In this document: positions 19,454 through 28,446 of the stretch, piece by piece
Layout of the letters: each line of letters begins with the position of its first letter
Position numbering within the stretch: position 1 is the first letter of the stretch
Source of the DNA: Candidatus Zhuqueibacterota bacterium
GTDB lineage: Bacteria > Zhuqueibacterota > Zhuqueibacteria > Thermofontimicrobiales > Thermofontimicrobiaceae
Assembly: GCA_016783825.1 (NCBI GenBank)
Contig: JADHVV010000017.1
Span: 1-39,245, forward strand
DNA: 39,245 bases
Reading direction: 5' to 3'
Program-made: the position numbers and the translations under genes
The notes under the pieces: generated by a model
What the model was told of the DNA's origin: nothing
Databases searched by the model: none
Seen by the model: only the letters and a program-made list of their open reading frames with translations

Positions 19454-19545
19454 GTTTCCTCCTGAAATAAAAAATTGGTTATTTGGTAATTAAGGTAAAA
19501 GGGTAATACGGTAATTTGCATGCATAAGTTATTTTCTTATTCAAT

Positions 19546-19611
19546 CTTCCACGGCAGATTTTTATTAGAAATTGATACGCCGAAGGAGAATGGGCAAAAA
19601 TAAATTTCTCC
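19546..19611. repeat. Copy of CTTCGGC-hairpin dispersed repeat family
   Basis: cttccacggcagatttttattagaaattgatacgccgaaggagaa...aaaataaatttctcc; matches 24145-24212 and 22441-22503 in reverse complement or direct orientation. Confidence 0.65.
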
Positions 19612-19644
19612 AACACTTCTTAACATTGCCAATTATAAAGGAAA

Positions 19645-19675
19645 CTTACAAATTACCCATTTACCCAATTTCCTA
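19645..19675 (-). repeat. GT-rich heptad-like repeat at stop codon of MutS paralog
   Basis: Minus strand TAGGAAATTGGGTAAATGGGTAATTTG. Confidence 0.6.
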
Positions 19676-21298
19676 ATCATTCTTAATCCGTGAACGAGCG
19701 CCGCTTGTGATTTTTTTGGGATAACCGGCAAAGTCCAATAGCGCAATAGCATTTTTCGTAGTTGATATGCCATCAAACAATTGATAATCAAAAAACAATC
19801 CATCATCGTTTACTTGTTCACGAAAATGGTAATTATCATATTCAGTTTGTAATACTTCTGAAAGTTGTAAATCATGAGTCGCAACAAAAACAAAATCTTT
19901 TTTGTTTGCCAGGTATTCCAAAACTTCGATGGAAGCAGCGCTGCGTTCGACTGAATTTGTACCTCTGAAAATTTCATCGATAAGAAATAAATGGACATTT
20001 GTTAATTCAGAAGCTTTTACAAGTTCTAAAATTGATTCAACTTCCGCTAAATAATAGCTTTTCCCATCCAAAAGATTATCTGATCTGCTAATCGATGATA
20101 TCACTTTCAAGATCGGCGCTTCATATTTTTTTGCCATACATGTGTGAATTGTTTGAGCAAGAATTGAATTAACACCAAATGTTTTTAAAAAAGTTGTTTT
20201 CCCAGCCATGTTTGAACCGGTAATTAAAATGTCTTTTGAAGCAAATTGAAAAGTGTTTGGAACAGGCTTTTGGAGTAATGGATGATAAATTTTTTCGACC
20301 CGAAAGATATTTTTATCTTCACTGAATGAAGGAAAACAAAAATTTTGATATTCCTGTCGAAATGATGAGATTGAAATTAATGCATCTAAATATCCGACAG
20401 TTCTGTAAATGTCCCGTAAATCATCTAAGTGCTTTTTAATTTTGTTAAGCGCTGTATAAAATCCAGCGATATCCAACAAAAAGTAGATATTCAAATATTC
20501 GATCAACCCGGCATCATCCTTAAATTGCAGCGAAAAAATTTTATCTGCAATTGATTTTGTTTCGTGCAGTTTTTCAATAAGGTGATTTTGAACATCTTTT
20601 AAGCCTTCACTTTTGATTGTTGAAATTCCATTGGCAACATTAATTAAAACGCCAAGATATTGCAGCGAATAAATGAACACTTGAATTCTTTTTTTGATAA
20701 ATAGTCGAATAAAAAGATTGATCACAAAAACAACAATGATTAAACCAAAGTGGATCACTTTCAAACCTGACAGCAGCAGCACCAAAAAAGCTAAAAATGA
20801 AAAAAATGGAAGTACGTTCGCATAGACCGGTTTTTCGGGTAATGGCTTCCAGAGAGAATATGGTAAATATTTTGCATTCTTCTCTTTTAATGGTAACAAG
20901 AATAGCTGAATTTTTTCGCGCAATTCTTGATTTTTAGAAAATTGATTAAAAAGTTTTTCACGGCGCTCCAATGTTTCCCTGGAAAAAACAGGTTGTCTCA
21001 TTAAATAATACAAGTATTGCGCGCCGGTTGGTGTAATGGTACGATTGAGCAATTTAAATATTTCATTCATGTCCAAATCGTTCCAGGTGCTGTCATCCAA
21101 TTGATAACTATTTTCGATGAAATCCGTTTTATTCAGCACGAAAAACAATGTCGCCGTTTTAACATCAAAAACATCTTCGGGAATAGCGCCCCAGTAATTT
21201 CTAATTATTTCCAATTTTTTTGCCAGATTCCTGCTGCGAAAAAACTTTACAAGAATAATTATACCAATACTCGCTAAAATAAATATTACAAAATCCAC
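19673..21298 (-). CDS. Membrane-anchored MutS-family ATPase
   Basis: ITGSNMAGKTTFLKTFGVN Walker A, FLIDEIFRGTNSVER Walker B; N-terminal TM and two internal TM helices. Confidence 0.9.
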   Translation of the reverse strand: MDFVIFILASIGIIILVKFFRSRNLAKKLEIIRNYWGAIPEDVFDVKTATLFFVLNKTDFIENSYQLDDSTWNDLDMNEIFKLLNRTITPTGAQYLYYLMRQPVFSRETLERREKLFNQFSKNQELREKIQLFLLPLKEKNAKYLPYSLWKPLPEKPVYANVLPFFSFLAFLVLLLSGLKVIHFGLIIVVFVINLFIRLFIKKRIQVFIYSLQYLGVLINVANGISTIKSEGLKDVQNHLIEKLHETKSIADKIFSLQFKDDAGLIEYLNIYFLLDIAGFYTALNKIKKHLDDLRDIYRTVGYLDALISISSFRQEYQNFCFPSFSEDKNIFRVEKIYHPLLQKPVPNTFQFASKDILITGSNMAGKTTFLKTFGVNSILAQTIHTCMAKKYEAPILKVISSISRSDNLLDGKSYYLAEVESILELVKASELTNVHLFLIDEIFRGTNSVERSAASIEVLEYLANKKDFVFVATHDLQLSEVLQTEYDNYHFREQVNDDGLFFDYQLFDGISTTKNAIALLDFAGYPKKITSGARSRIKND

Positions 21299-21367
21299 GT
21301 TGATTTTTTTCCTTCTTTGAATGGAGATTTAAGATAATGTCATTGTAAGTACTTGGATAACAAAGAC

Positions 21368-21420
21368 ATCCCCCCTGTCCCCTACCCTTCGGGCATCTTC
21401 GACCTTCGGAAGGGGGGGAT
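21368..21420. repeat. C-rich/G-rich inverted repeat, possible terminator
   Basis: ATCCCCCCT ... AGGGGGGGAT flanking cccttcgggcatcttcgaccttcgg. Confidence 0.5.
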
Positions 21421-21487
21421 ATAATTTAAAATATCGATTAGAAAATTAAGTTTTCAGAACTGACTGGATAGCTGTACCTTTAGTCAT

Positions 21488-22126
21488 TTACTCTTTTACT
21501 ATTTCTGCACCCTTTATTTTACCATGCACTTTTCCATCACCCGCCAAATAAACAACAACTTCAATATCTTCATCTTTGACAATGATATCACCTTCCACAA
21601 TCGATGCATCTTCAATTCTAATTTTTAACCGTCGGATTTTTTTTGAACTTCCTTTATTTTTTTTGATGAAAATATCTCCTTCAACCAGCGAATTATCCGT
21701 TAACGTAATATTGCCATTGTAGGTGGTGATATCATGAAACACCTTTGTTTTTTCCAAATCGATTGAACCATTCACTGTGCTAACATCACCGCTGACTTCG
21801 ACTCCGGATCTGCACTCTATCGAACCGTTCACCGAATAAATAGTCCCCTTAACCTCGACATCTTTTGCAACAGAAATTCTGCTATTCACAGTGTTCAAAT
21901 CTTCGACTTTGGAGTTAGAGCCGATTTCTATTCTACCGTTAACACTTCTGCACCCGCCCTTTATTACACAATCCCTTCCGATGATTATACTTCCATTGAC
22001 AGCATTTAAACTCTTGTGAACAGTCTCTCCATCATCGATATAGATTGATCGGTTCACACTGACATTGCAGCTTGAGATAAAAACGGTAATAATAAGTAAG
22101 TAAAAAATTGGACGTAAATATTTCAT
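21488..22126 (-). CDS. Lipoprotein with bactofilin/polymer-forming-like repeats
   Basis: Lipobox VFISSC; repeats SLNAVNGSIIIG / SVNGRIEIG / TVNSRISV / SVNGSIECR / TVNGSIDLE / TYNGNITL. Confidence 0.75.
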   Translation of the reverse strand: MKYLRPIFYLLIITVFISSCNVSVNRSIYIDDGETVHKSLNAVNGSIIIGRDCVIKGGCRSVNGRIEIGSNSKVEDLNTVNSRISVAKDVEVKGTIYSVNGSIECRSGVEVSGDVSTVNGSIDLEKTKVFHDITTYNGNITLTDNSLVEGDIFIKKNKGSSKKIRRLKIRIEDASIVEGDIIVKDEDIEVVVYLAGDGKVHGKIKGAEIVKE

Positions 22127-22158
22127 TTTACATTTCTCCTTCAGTTATTTTGTTAAGC

Positions 22159-22503
22159 GATCACAGGGATTAGATTGAATTAATAAAATCAGTCCATCCA
22201 CCAACTGGCAATTGGCATCAACTTAAAGTCATCTACTGGTATTTTTTTGAATAGCCACGACCTTCAGGTCGTGGATCTGGGAATTCCCGTCGAATAATTG
22301 GGGTTTTAACCCCGCATTGTCAGCATATTCGGGATTAAAACCCCTGTCATAGGGAGTAAAATATTAATCCACGAGATAAATCTCGTGGCAATTCAACAAT
22401 CAGTGCTTAAGTTGACGCCAATTACCAATTGGCGGAAATCCGCCACAGAAAAAAAGATTTTTTTATTTTTTCCGTGGGAGAAATTTATTTTGTCCCTGTG
22501 ATC
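22159..22503. repeat. Nested inverted-repeat element
   Basis: Outer GATCACAGGGA/TCCCTGTGATC; inner 26-nt arms 22201-22226 / 22407-22432; three further hairpins inside. Confidence 0.85.
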
Positions 22504-22509
22504 AGTTAC

Positions 22510-22893
22510 TTATTTTGAAGCTGTAAACCCGCCGATAATCGCTGAAATCTGCTTTAAAGATTTGCTTGTTGGATCAACATCAACGCCAAAATTTTCTAAA
22601 GCTGTTGCGCCTAATAAAAACAATGAATCCTTTGGCGCAAAAATAACCGGGCAAGGTATGGTTCCTGTTAATCCTTCAATTTCAAAATTGCAGAATCCAA
22701 GCAAATTTATAGAAGTTCTTCCGTCAGCCAAAATCAGGTTACGCGTATCAGCAGGTTCTACTTGAATTTGTTCTAATAAATCTTCTGGTACAAAGGAATA
22801 TAAAGCACCTGTGTCAATCCAGAATTCGTGTTCAAAAAACAATTCAGAATCTTTCATGTTTATGACTTTGACTTTCTTTTTAAACATTCCCAT
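22510..22893 (-). CDS. Retropepsin-like aspartic protease (clan AA)
   Basis: FWIDTGALYSFVPEDLLEQI active site and LLGATALENFGVDVDP. Confidence 0.85.
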   Translation of the reverse strand: MGMFKKKVKVINMKDSELFFEHEFWIDTGALYSFVPEDLLEQIQVEPADTRNLILADGRTSINLLGFCNFEIEGLTGTIPCPVIFAPKDSLFLLGATALENFGVDVDPTSKSLKQISAIIGGFTASK

Positions 22894-22961
22894 TTTAAGG
22901 CCTCATCCTTATATATATTTTGTTTGTTTTTTAATGTTAACGAACTGCATAATTGCATCAA

Positions 22962-22988
22962 GTGGCAGTAGCAGGGGCAGTGGCAGTA
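22962..22988 (+). repeat. Hexamer repeat GTNGCA, paired with inverted copy at 23102-23123
   Basis: gtggcagtagcaggggcagtggcagta. Confidence 0.65.
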
Positions 22989-23114
22989 TTTTGTGTTCAT
23001 CAATTTTATCATGCTGTTTCTACTGCTGCTCCTTTTTAAAAATCAAACAAACTCCAGACACAAAAACGTTCATAAAGATCACAAAAAGGACTCAACTAAA
23101 AAGTACTGCAACTG

Positions 23115-24011
23115 CTACTTTGCCAAATAAAAATATAAACTTAAGGTAAAAACTTTCACAAAATGACCATCAAAGTGACTGCAAAAAACCCGCATTTCAT
23201 CCACCATAATTTCACTGTGAGTCAGCTTATTTGTTTCCAAATCAAGATAGGTTGCCTTTTTCATTTTTTCAACAATTTGAAAAAGATTTGTCGGCTCGTG
23301 CAGGGAATCCTTTGAAGCGCCAATAATTAAAGTTGGAATTTCGATTTTCCCAAGCAAATCCCACACTTCATATTTGGAAAGTGAAATGGCGCCTTTTCTT
23401 AATTTCCACGGATCAGCAGCGTCGATATTGTTGCAATATTTTTCGTACTGGGCGTAATCACTTTTAACATCCAGCCGGAAATTTTTTAAATACCATTTAA
23501 TGAATGGTTTCAGGATTAAATACAACCGGGGCCAAAATACCCTGACAATTACTTTGCCAAACCTGGGTACTCTAAAAACAGCATTGGGCCCAATCAAAAC
23601 CAAACATAATGGCTTTGTTTTCAAATATAAACAACTTTCAAGAATGGATGTTGCGCCAAGTGAACTGCCGAATAAAATATATTTTTGATCCTTCAAATTA
23701 AAATAGTCAACCAGTGCGACAATATCCTGCCCAATTTCTTCAACGCCATAACCTACTTTGCCGACGACTTGCGATGAAATCTTCTCTCTTGTCTCCACAT
23801 AAAAAACCTGAAAATCCTTTGTCATCTCTTTAAGTACATTTTCCCAGGCTTTGATCAAAGTAATCCAACCCGCTACAAAAAGGACGGCTGGATTATTGTT
23901 CTTTTTTTCGGATGTGAAGGTGAAGACCCGCAACTTAACCTGGGGTGAAACCGTTATCATTTCTTCTGCTATTTTTGTACCGGGTGCACATAAGTTTTGT
24001 ATTTCGTTCAT
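23115..24011 (-). CDS. Alpha/beta hydrolase
   Basis: AVLFVAGWITLIKAWE; YILFGSSLGATSIL nucleophile elbow; PTLIIGASKDSL. Confidence 0.85.
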   Translation of the reverse strand: MNEIQNLCAPGTKIAEEMITVSPQVKLRVFTFTSEKKNNNPAVLFVAGWITLIKAWENVLKEMTKDFQVFYVETREKISSQVVGKVGYGVEEIGQDIVALVDYFNLKDQKYILFGSSLGATSILESCLYLKTKPLCLVLIGPNAVFRVPRFGKVIVRVFWPRLYLILKPFIKWYLKNFRLDVKSDYAQYEKYCNNIDAADPWKLRKGAISLSKYEVWDLLGKIEIPTLIIGASKDSLHEPTNLFQIVEKMKKATYLDLETNKLTHSEIMVDEMRVFCSHFDGHFVKVFTLSLYFYLAK

Positions 24012-24064
24012 AAATTAATATACCTTGATTTAAATTTCAAGCTCCAATAACAAGATTCGTAACC

Positions 24065-24240
24065 GATCACAGTGTAAAAAAATGAAGCAAATTTTCTCTC
24101 ACGGAAAAGAAATTCCACGGAAAAAAATAAAAATATTTTTTTCTGTGACGTGTTCTCCTTCGGCGAATCAATCAATAAAAATCTGCCGAAGATTCTATTT
24201 CTGTGGGTTTAATTCATAAACAAATCAAGACGCTGTGATC
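24065..24240. repeat. Inverted-repeat element bounded by GATCACAG/CTGTGATC
   Basis: GATCACAG at 24065, CTGTGATC at 24233; internal CTTCGGC/GCCGAAG hairpin; homologous to 22441-22503, 19546-19611 and 34453-34528. Confidence 0.8.
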
Positions 24241-24362
24241 AATTACCGAAATTCAAAACCAAACGCGTTTATTTATTGGTATTTGAGATTTGGAATTTAT
24301 CCCGATGGAAAAGAATCGGGACAAGTTTTGGAATTTGTGATTTGGGGCTTGGAATTTCTGTT

Positions 24363-25934
24363 TTAAGGATTCATCCTCGCATACCAACTTTTATTCTGCT
24401 TATAAATATTTTTAAACTCTTTAAAAAGTCTATCATAAAGTTCCCTGTTATCCGGATTCGGATAAAAACTCCGCTTAATTTTTATGTAATTCTTAATATC
24501 TTCATATTTATCAATATACCCGAGGCTCATGCTCGCCAGCAGAGCAATACCTTTAGCGCCTGCATGATGTGGATTCTCAACCTGGTTAATAATCCGGTTG
24601 GTAATATCGGCAAAAATCTGGCACCAGGTATCACTTTTAGCGCCGCCGCCAACAATGTTTAATTGATCAACTTTGGAATACAAATTCTCCAGCGACTCCA
24701 TTGCCCATCGTGTGTTAAAAGCGATTCCCTCGAGTACAGCCCGGATTAGGTGTTCCCGGGAATGATTTAAACCGACATTAAACAAGCCCGCCCGGACGTG
24801 ATCATCATCGATGGGGCAGCGTTCACCATACATCCATGGCGTGAAGATCAATCCTTCAGCGCCGGGTTTAACTTCTGCGGCTAATTTATCCAGCAGTTGA
24901 AAAATTTTATCGACATGATGTTCTTCTTTGAGTTGTTCTTCGTGATAAAGAATTTTATCTTTTAGCCATTCCAAACAAGCGGCTGCCGTTTCCTGGTGTG
25001 CCATTCCGAGATAATATTTTTGGGGATACGTACTGCCGATACAGCCAACATAATGCGGGATGTCGGTTTTCCGTTTGGCGAAATGCCCGGCGACCCAGCC
25101 ACTGGTGCCAACGCAAATGTGCAACTCACCATCTTCGATAGCTCCAGAACCGAGGACAGCAGATGCCAGGTCGCTTGCACCGTTAATCACCGGTGTGCCA
25201 GGTAAAAGTCCGGTTTCGTTAGCTGCTTTGTCGGTTAGCTCTCCAACCAATGCAGCGCTTTCCTTGATATCCGGCAGCATTTCCTCTGTAATATTAATCA
25301 TATCAAGCAATTTTGGATGCCATACATTTTTGTTTTTCCGGGTATCCAATAGCCACCAGACAACCCCCATATCAACTGATTTAATATAATTGCCAGTCAA
25401 TTGATAGACAATAAAATCTTTAGGACCAAGTAACTTGTACACTTTGGCAAAATTTTCCGGTTCATGTTGCTGCATCCATAAAATTTTCCCAATTGTATCT
25501 TTGCCCGTATGACCGGGGCTGCCCCCGGTTATCTTCAAGAACCTTAAAAGATTTTTTACATTGTAGCCCATAACCCGTGGTCGCGGCCATATTTTTTCAC
25601 GCATGATATCTGCCGCGCGACCATCGAGCCAGGACATTGCCGGTCGTATAGGATTGCCACCCCGGTCAACCGGAACCAGTGTTGCGCATTGCGAAGAAAA
25701 TGTCATTCCCACAATGTTTTTGGGATTGACTTTTGTTTTGCGTATCACATTCCGAGTTGTTTCACAAACTGCCTTCCACCAGTCCCAGGGATCCTGCTCT
25801 GCATAACTCGGTTTTGGATGATACATTGGATAATGCTGTTTATCCGTATCTAAAATATCGCCATAGACTGAAATAAGCACCGCTTTATTTCCACTTGTCC
25901 CCAGATCGTGTGAAATGATGTATTTGTCGCTCAT
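24363..25934 (-). CDS. FGGY-family carbohydrate kinase (xylulokinase-like)
   Basis: SHDLGTSGNKAVLISVYGDIL; LNIVGGGAKSDTWCQIFADITNRIINQVENPHHAGAKGIALLA. Confidence 0.93.
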   Translation of the reverse strand: MSDKYIISHDLGTSGNKAVLISVYGDILDTDKQHYPMYHPKPSYAEQDPWDWWKAVCETTRNVIRKTKVNPKNIVGMTFSSQCATLVPVDRGGNPIRPAMSWLDGRAADIMREKIWPRPRVMGYNVKNLLRFLKITGGSPGHTGKDTIGKILWMQQHEPENFAKVYKLLGPKDFIVYQLTGNYIKSVDMGVVWWLLDTRKNKNVWHPKLLDMINITEEMLPDIKESAALVGELTDKAANETGLLPGTPVINGASDLASAVLGSGAIEDGELHICVGTSGWVAGHFAKRKTDIPHYVGCIGSTYPQKYYLGMAHQETAAACLEWLKDKILYHEEQLKEEHHVDKIFQLLDKLAAEVKPGAEGLIFTPWMYGERCPIDDDHVRAGLFNVGLNHSREHLIRAVLEGIAFNTRWAMESLENLYSKVDQLNIVGGGAKSDTWCQIFADITNRIINQVENPHHAGAKGIALLASMSLGYIDKYEDIKNYIKIKRSFYPNPDNRELYDRLFKEFKNIYKQNKSWYARMNP

Positions 25935-25971
25935 CTGTCTGTTTCCTTTTTTTTATGGTTAAGATATTACG

Positions 25972-26023
25972 AAAGGTAAAGGTAAAGGCAAAGGTCGAGA
26001 TCAAGGTCGAGATCAAGAAAAAA
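25972..26023. repeat. 6/12-bp tandem repeat, copy 2 of 2
   Basis: aaaggtaaaggtaaaggcaaaggtcgagatcaaggtcgagatcaag. Confidence 0.85.
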
Positions 26024-26089
26024 ATCAAAGGTGATCTTCTAAAAAAATTCCCATCATTTTTTTATACCCATAATTCATTAACACTACTA

Positions 26090-26158
26090 ACTATTAACCA
26101 ATTACCACTCTACCAATCACCACTCTACCAATCACCAATAACAACTCACAAAATATAA
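26090..26158 (-). repeat. GT-rich heptad repeat at stop codon of nnrDE-like gene
   Basis: Minus strand TTGTGAGTTGTTATTGGTGATTGGTAGAGTGGTGATTGGTAGAGTGGTAATTGGTTAATAG. Confidence 0.75.
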
Positions 26159-27720
26159 ATGCATCCATAACAATCAGCAACAATCGAATCATATTCTTCC
26201 CGATAGGTTTTTACAGCATGTGGCAAATAATTCAAAATATCTTGTGCTGTCATTCCGTCTTCGCCTTTGACTTCTGCCACTAAATCACCAGAAAATCCGT
26301 GCATAAACACCCCTGTTCTAACAGCCTCATTCAAATCCATTCCCAGACCAAACATGGCAGCGATGGTTCCTGTGAGTACATCCCCCGAACCGGCAGATGC
26401 CATGCCGCTGTTGCCGCTTAAATTGACAAAAACTTTTCCGTCAGGAAATCCGATCATTGAATGCGCACCTTTCAGCACAATAATAGCATTTAATTCTGTT
26501 GCTGTTTCCTGCAAAATTTTTACTTTGTTGTCGTCAACTTCCTTAATTGATTTTCCGGTAAACCGTGCCATTTCCCCTAAATGAGGTGTCAAAATTGTTG
26601 GCTCTTTTCGTTCTTTTAATATTTCAATATTTTCAGAAATCGCGGTGATGCCATCGCCGTCGATTAAAACCGGCTTATCAATTTTCGCAGTCAATTCCTG
26701 TACTAATTTTTGTGTTTCCTCATTCAGTGAAAGCCCCGGTCCAATTACAACCATATCGACTTTTTCAGAAAGCATCAATAATTCATCTTTGCTTTTCAAA
26801 GAGATACTTCCTGTCGAAGTTTCATCCTGCGGCGCAAATACAATTTCACTGCCTTTGTTAGCGATGAATGGTGTAACAGATTTTGGCGCTGCGAGACGGG
26901 AATAGCCTCCACCGGCTTTCAAAAAAGAGAGTGCAGCAAAATAGGGTGCGCCAAAATAATTAGCAGCGCCGGCAATGAATAGCACATCTCCGAAGCTGCC
27001 TTTGTGTCCTGCAATATTTCTTTGCGGCAACGGTGTTGGCACATTGACTTCAATCTTAAGAGAATCGTTGCTATAAAGTTCGGGCGGGAATGAAATGTAA
27101 GTAACGTACAATTTCCCGCCGTTTTCAAATCCCGGGTATAAAAGATTGCCAACTTTTGTCAAACCAAAAGTGCAGGTATAATCAGCTTCCACGGCAACGC
27201 CCATGATTTTACCAGTGTTTCCATTAATTCCGGATGGAATATCCACAGCAAAAACTATTTTCCCGCTGTTATTAATAGCTTCAACAATGTCTTTAAATTT
27301 TCCTTCAACATCTCTTACCAATCCGGTTCCAAATATGGCGTCGATAATGGCATCACTTGTAGCAATTTCTGATTTTAACTTTTCAATCGTTTCAAATTGC
27401 TGTATATTTATTTTCAGGGTTTCTGCCATGTCATAATTCTTTTTTGCAGCGCCTTTGTATTTTTGTGGATCACCTAAAATGACAACTTTTGATTCACCAC
27501 CCATTGAGAGAATTTTTCTGGCGACAACAAATCCATCTCCGCCATTATTGCCAAGTCCACAAATAATAAAAAATTTTTTACCTTCAATACCAAATTCATT
27601 CAAGATCATAGAATAGGTTGCCAGCCCGGCATTTTCCATCAGTAATTCATCTGGGATGCCATACTTTTCAGTGGCTGTTTTATCTAAATTTCGCATTTGT
27701 TCGACAGTGGAGACTTTCAT
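26146..27720 (-). CDS. nnrD: Bifunctional NAD(P)HX epimerase / ADP-dependent dehydratase
   Basis: YjeF_N: GLGNNGGDGFVVAR; carbohydrate-kinase domain: AGSGDVLTGTIAAM, TPHLGEMARFTG. Confidence 0.93.
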   Translation of the reverse strand: MKVSTVEQMRNLDKTATEKYGIPDELLMENAGLATYSMILNEFGIEGKKFFIICGLGNNGGDGFVVARKILSMGGESKVVILGDPQKYKGAAKKNYDMAETLKINIQQFETIEKLKSEIATSDAIIDAIFGTGLVRDVEGKFKDIVEAINNSGKIVFAVDIPSGINGNTGKIMGVAVEADYTCTFGLTKVGNLLYPGFENGGKLYVTYISFPPELYSNDSLKIEVNVPTPLPQRNIAGHKGSFGDVLFIAGAANYFGAPYFAALSFLKAGGGYSRLAAPKSVTPFIANKGSEIVFAPQDETSTGSISLKSKDELLMLSEKVDMVVIGPGLSLNEETQKLVQELTAKIDKPVLIDGDGITAISENIEILKERKEPTILTPHLGEMARFTGKSIKEVDDNKVKILQETATELNAIIVLKGAHSMIGFPDGKVFVNLSGNSGMASAGSGDVLTGTIAAMFGLGMDLNEAVRTGVFMHGFSGDLVAEVKGEDGMTAQDILNYLPHAVKTYREEYDSIVADCYGCIYIL

Positions 27721-27779
27721 TTTAATAAGCCCTCATTTTACTTTAAGTTATTTCATTGATGTTTGGATTAGCTGAATAG

Positions 27780-28400
27780 TTACATTTTATGTAAAATACT
27801 AATCGAAAAATTTATAGCATCAAGATTTTCTTCTTTACCATTTTCTCCCAGAAGATTCTTTTTTTCTCTCTTGCCCAAAAGATTAAAAATTGTATAATTG
27901 GCGTGAAAATCAATCACAAATTTTGAAGAAATATCAAAATTATATCCCAATCCGGCTCCTGCACCGAATCTTGTCCCTTTTGAATATAATTGAGCAGATA
28001 CCCACCAGGGCACGTGGTATAATTCACTTGTATCGGACTCCAAATCAGTTTTAATTTTTGTTTCATCAAAATAATTAACAAGGAGATCCAGGGACAAATA
28101 AGGAAAATACCACCGGCGAATAATTTTATATTCACTCCTCAAACCTAATGATAGTAAACTCAATGAAGTCTCCAACCTCATCTTTTGAAAACTTCATGAA
28201 AATAAATAGGGCAGGCCCAAATAATATCCTTCGTTTAATCCAAGTCCATGATCTGAAATTTTCTTTGTATAAAATTCAGGCTTTTGAATATTAGAATATC
28301 CCCCGGTTATTCCAAATTGAATTGATTGAGAATGTCCAAGTGTAAAAAAAAGGAGAACAAATAAGGCGGGTAAAAGGATTTTAATTTTTTTTTGATTCAT
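27780..28400 (-). pseudogene. Outer-membrane beta-barrel-like protein interrupted by one in-frame TGA
   Basis: Signal peptide ORF 28400-28194 and ORF 28181-27780 are in the same frame, separated by TGA at 28196-28194: ...GLPYLFS*SFQKMRLETSLSL... Confidence 0.75.
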
Positions 28401-28446
28401 AAAAACATCTCCCAGCAATACGATGGATTAAACTGTTCCTGAACAC

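Noticed and set aside
22962-22988. Possible CRISPR or phased array in the short tandem repeats
   Set aside because: Units are 6-12 nt, contiguous, no spacers, no cas genes in window
24276-24662. 128-aa plus-strand ORF overlapping the FGGY kinase 3' end
   Set aside because: Antisense to well-supported coding sequence with no domain signature
25955-26158. ORF encoding KVKVKAKVEIKVEIK
   Set aside because: Translation of a hexamer tandem repeat in an intergenic region, ends inside another repeat; not a plausible gene
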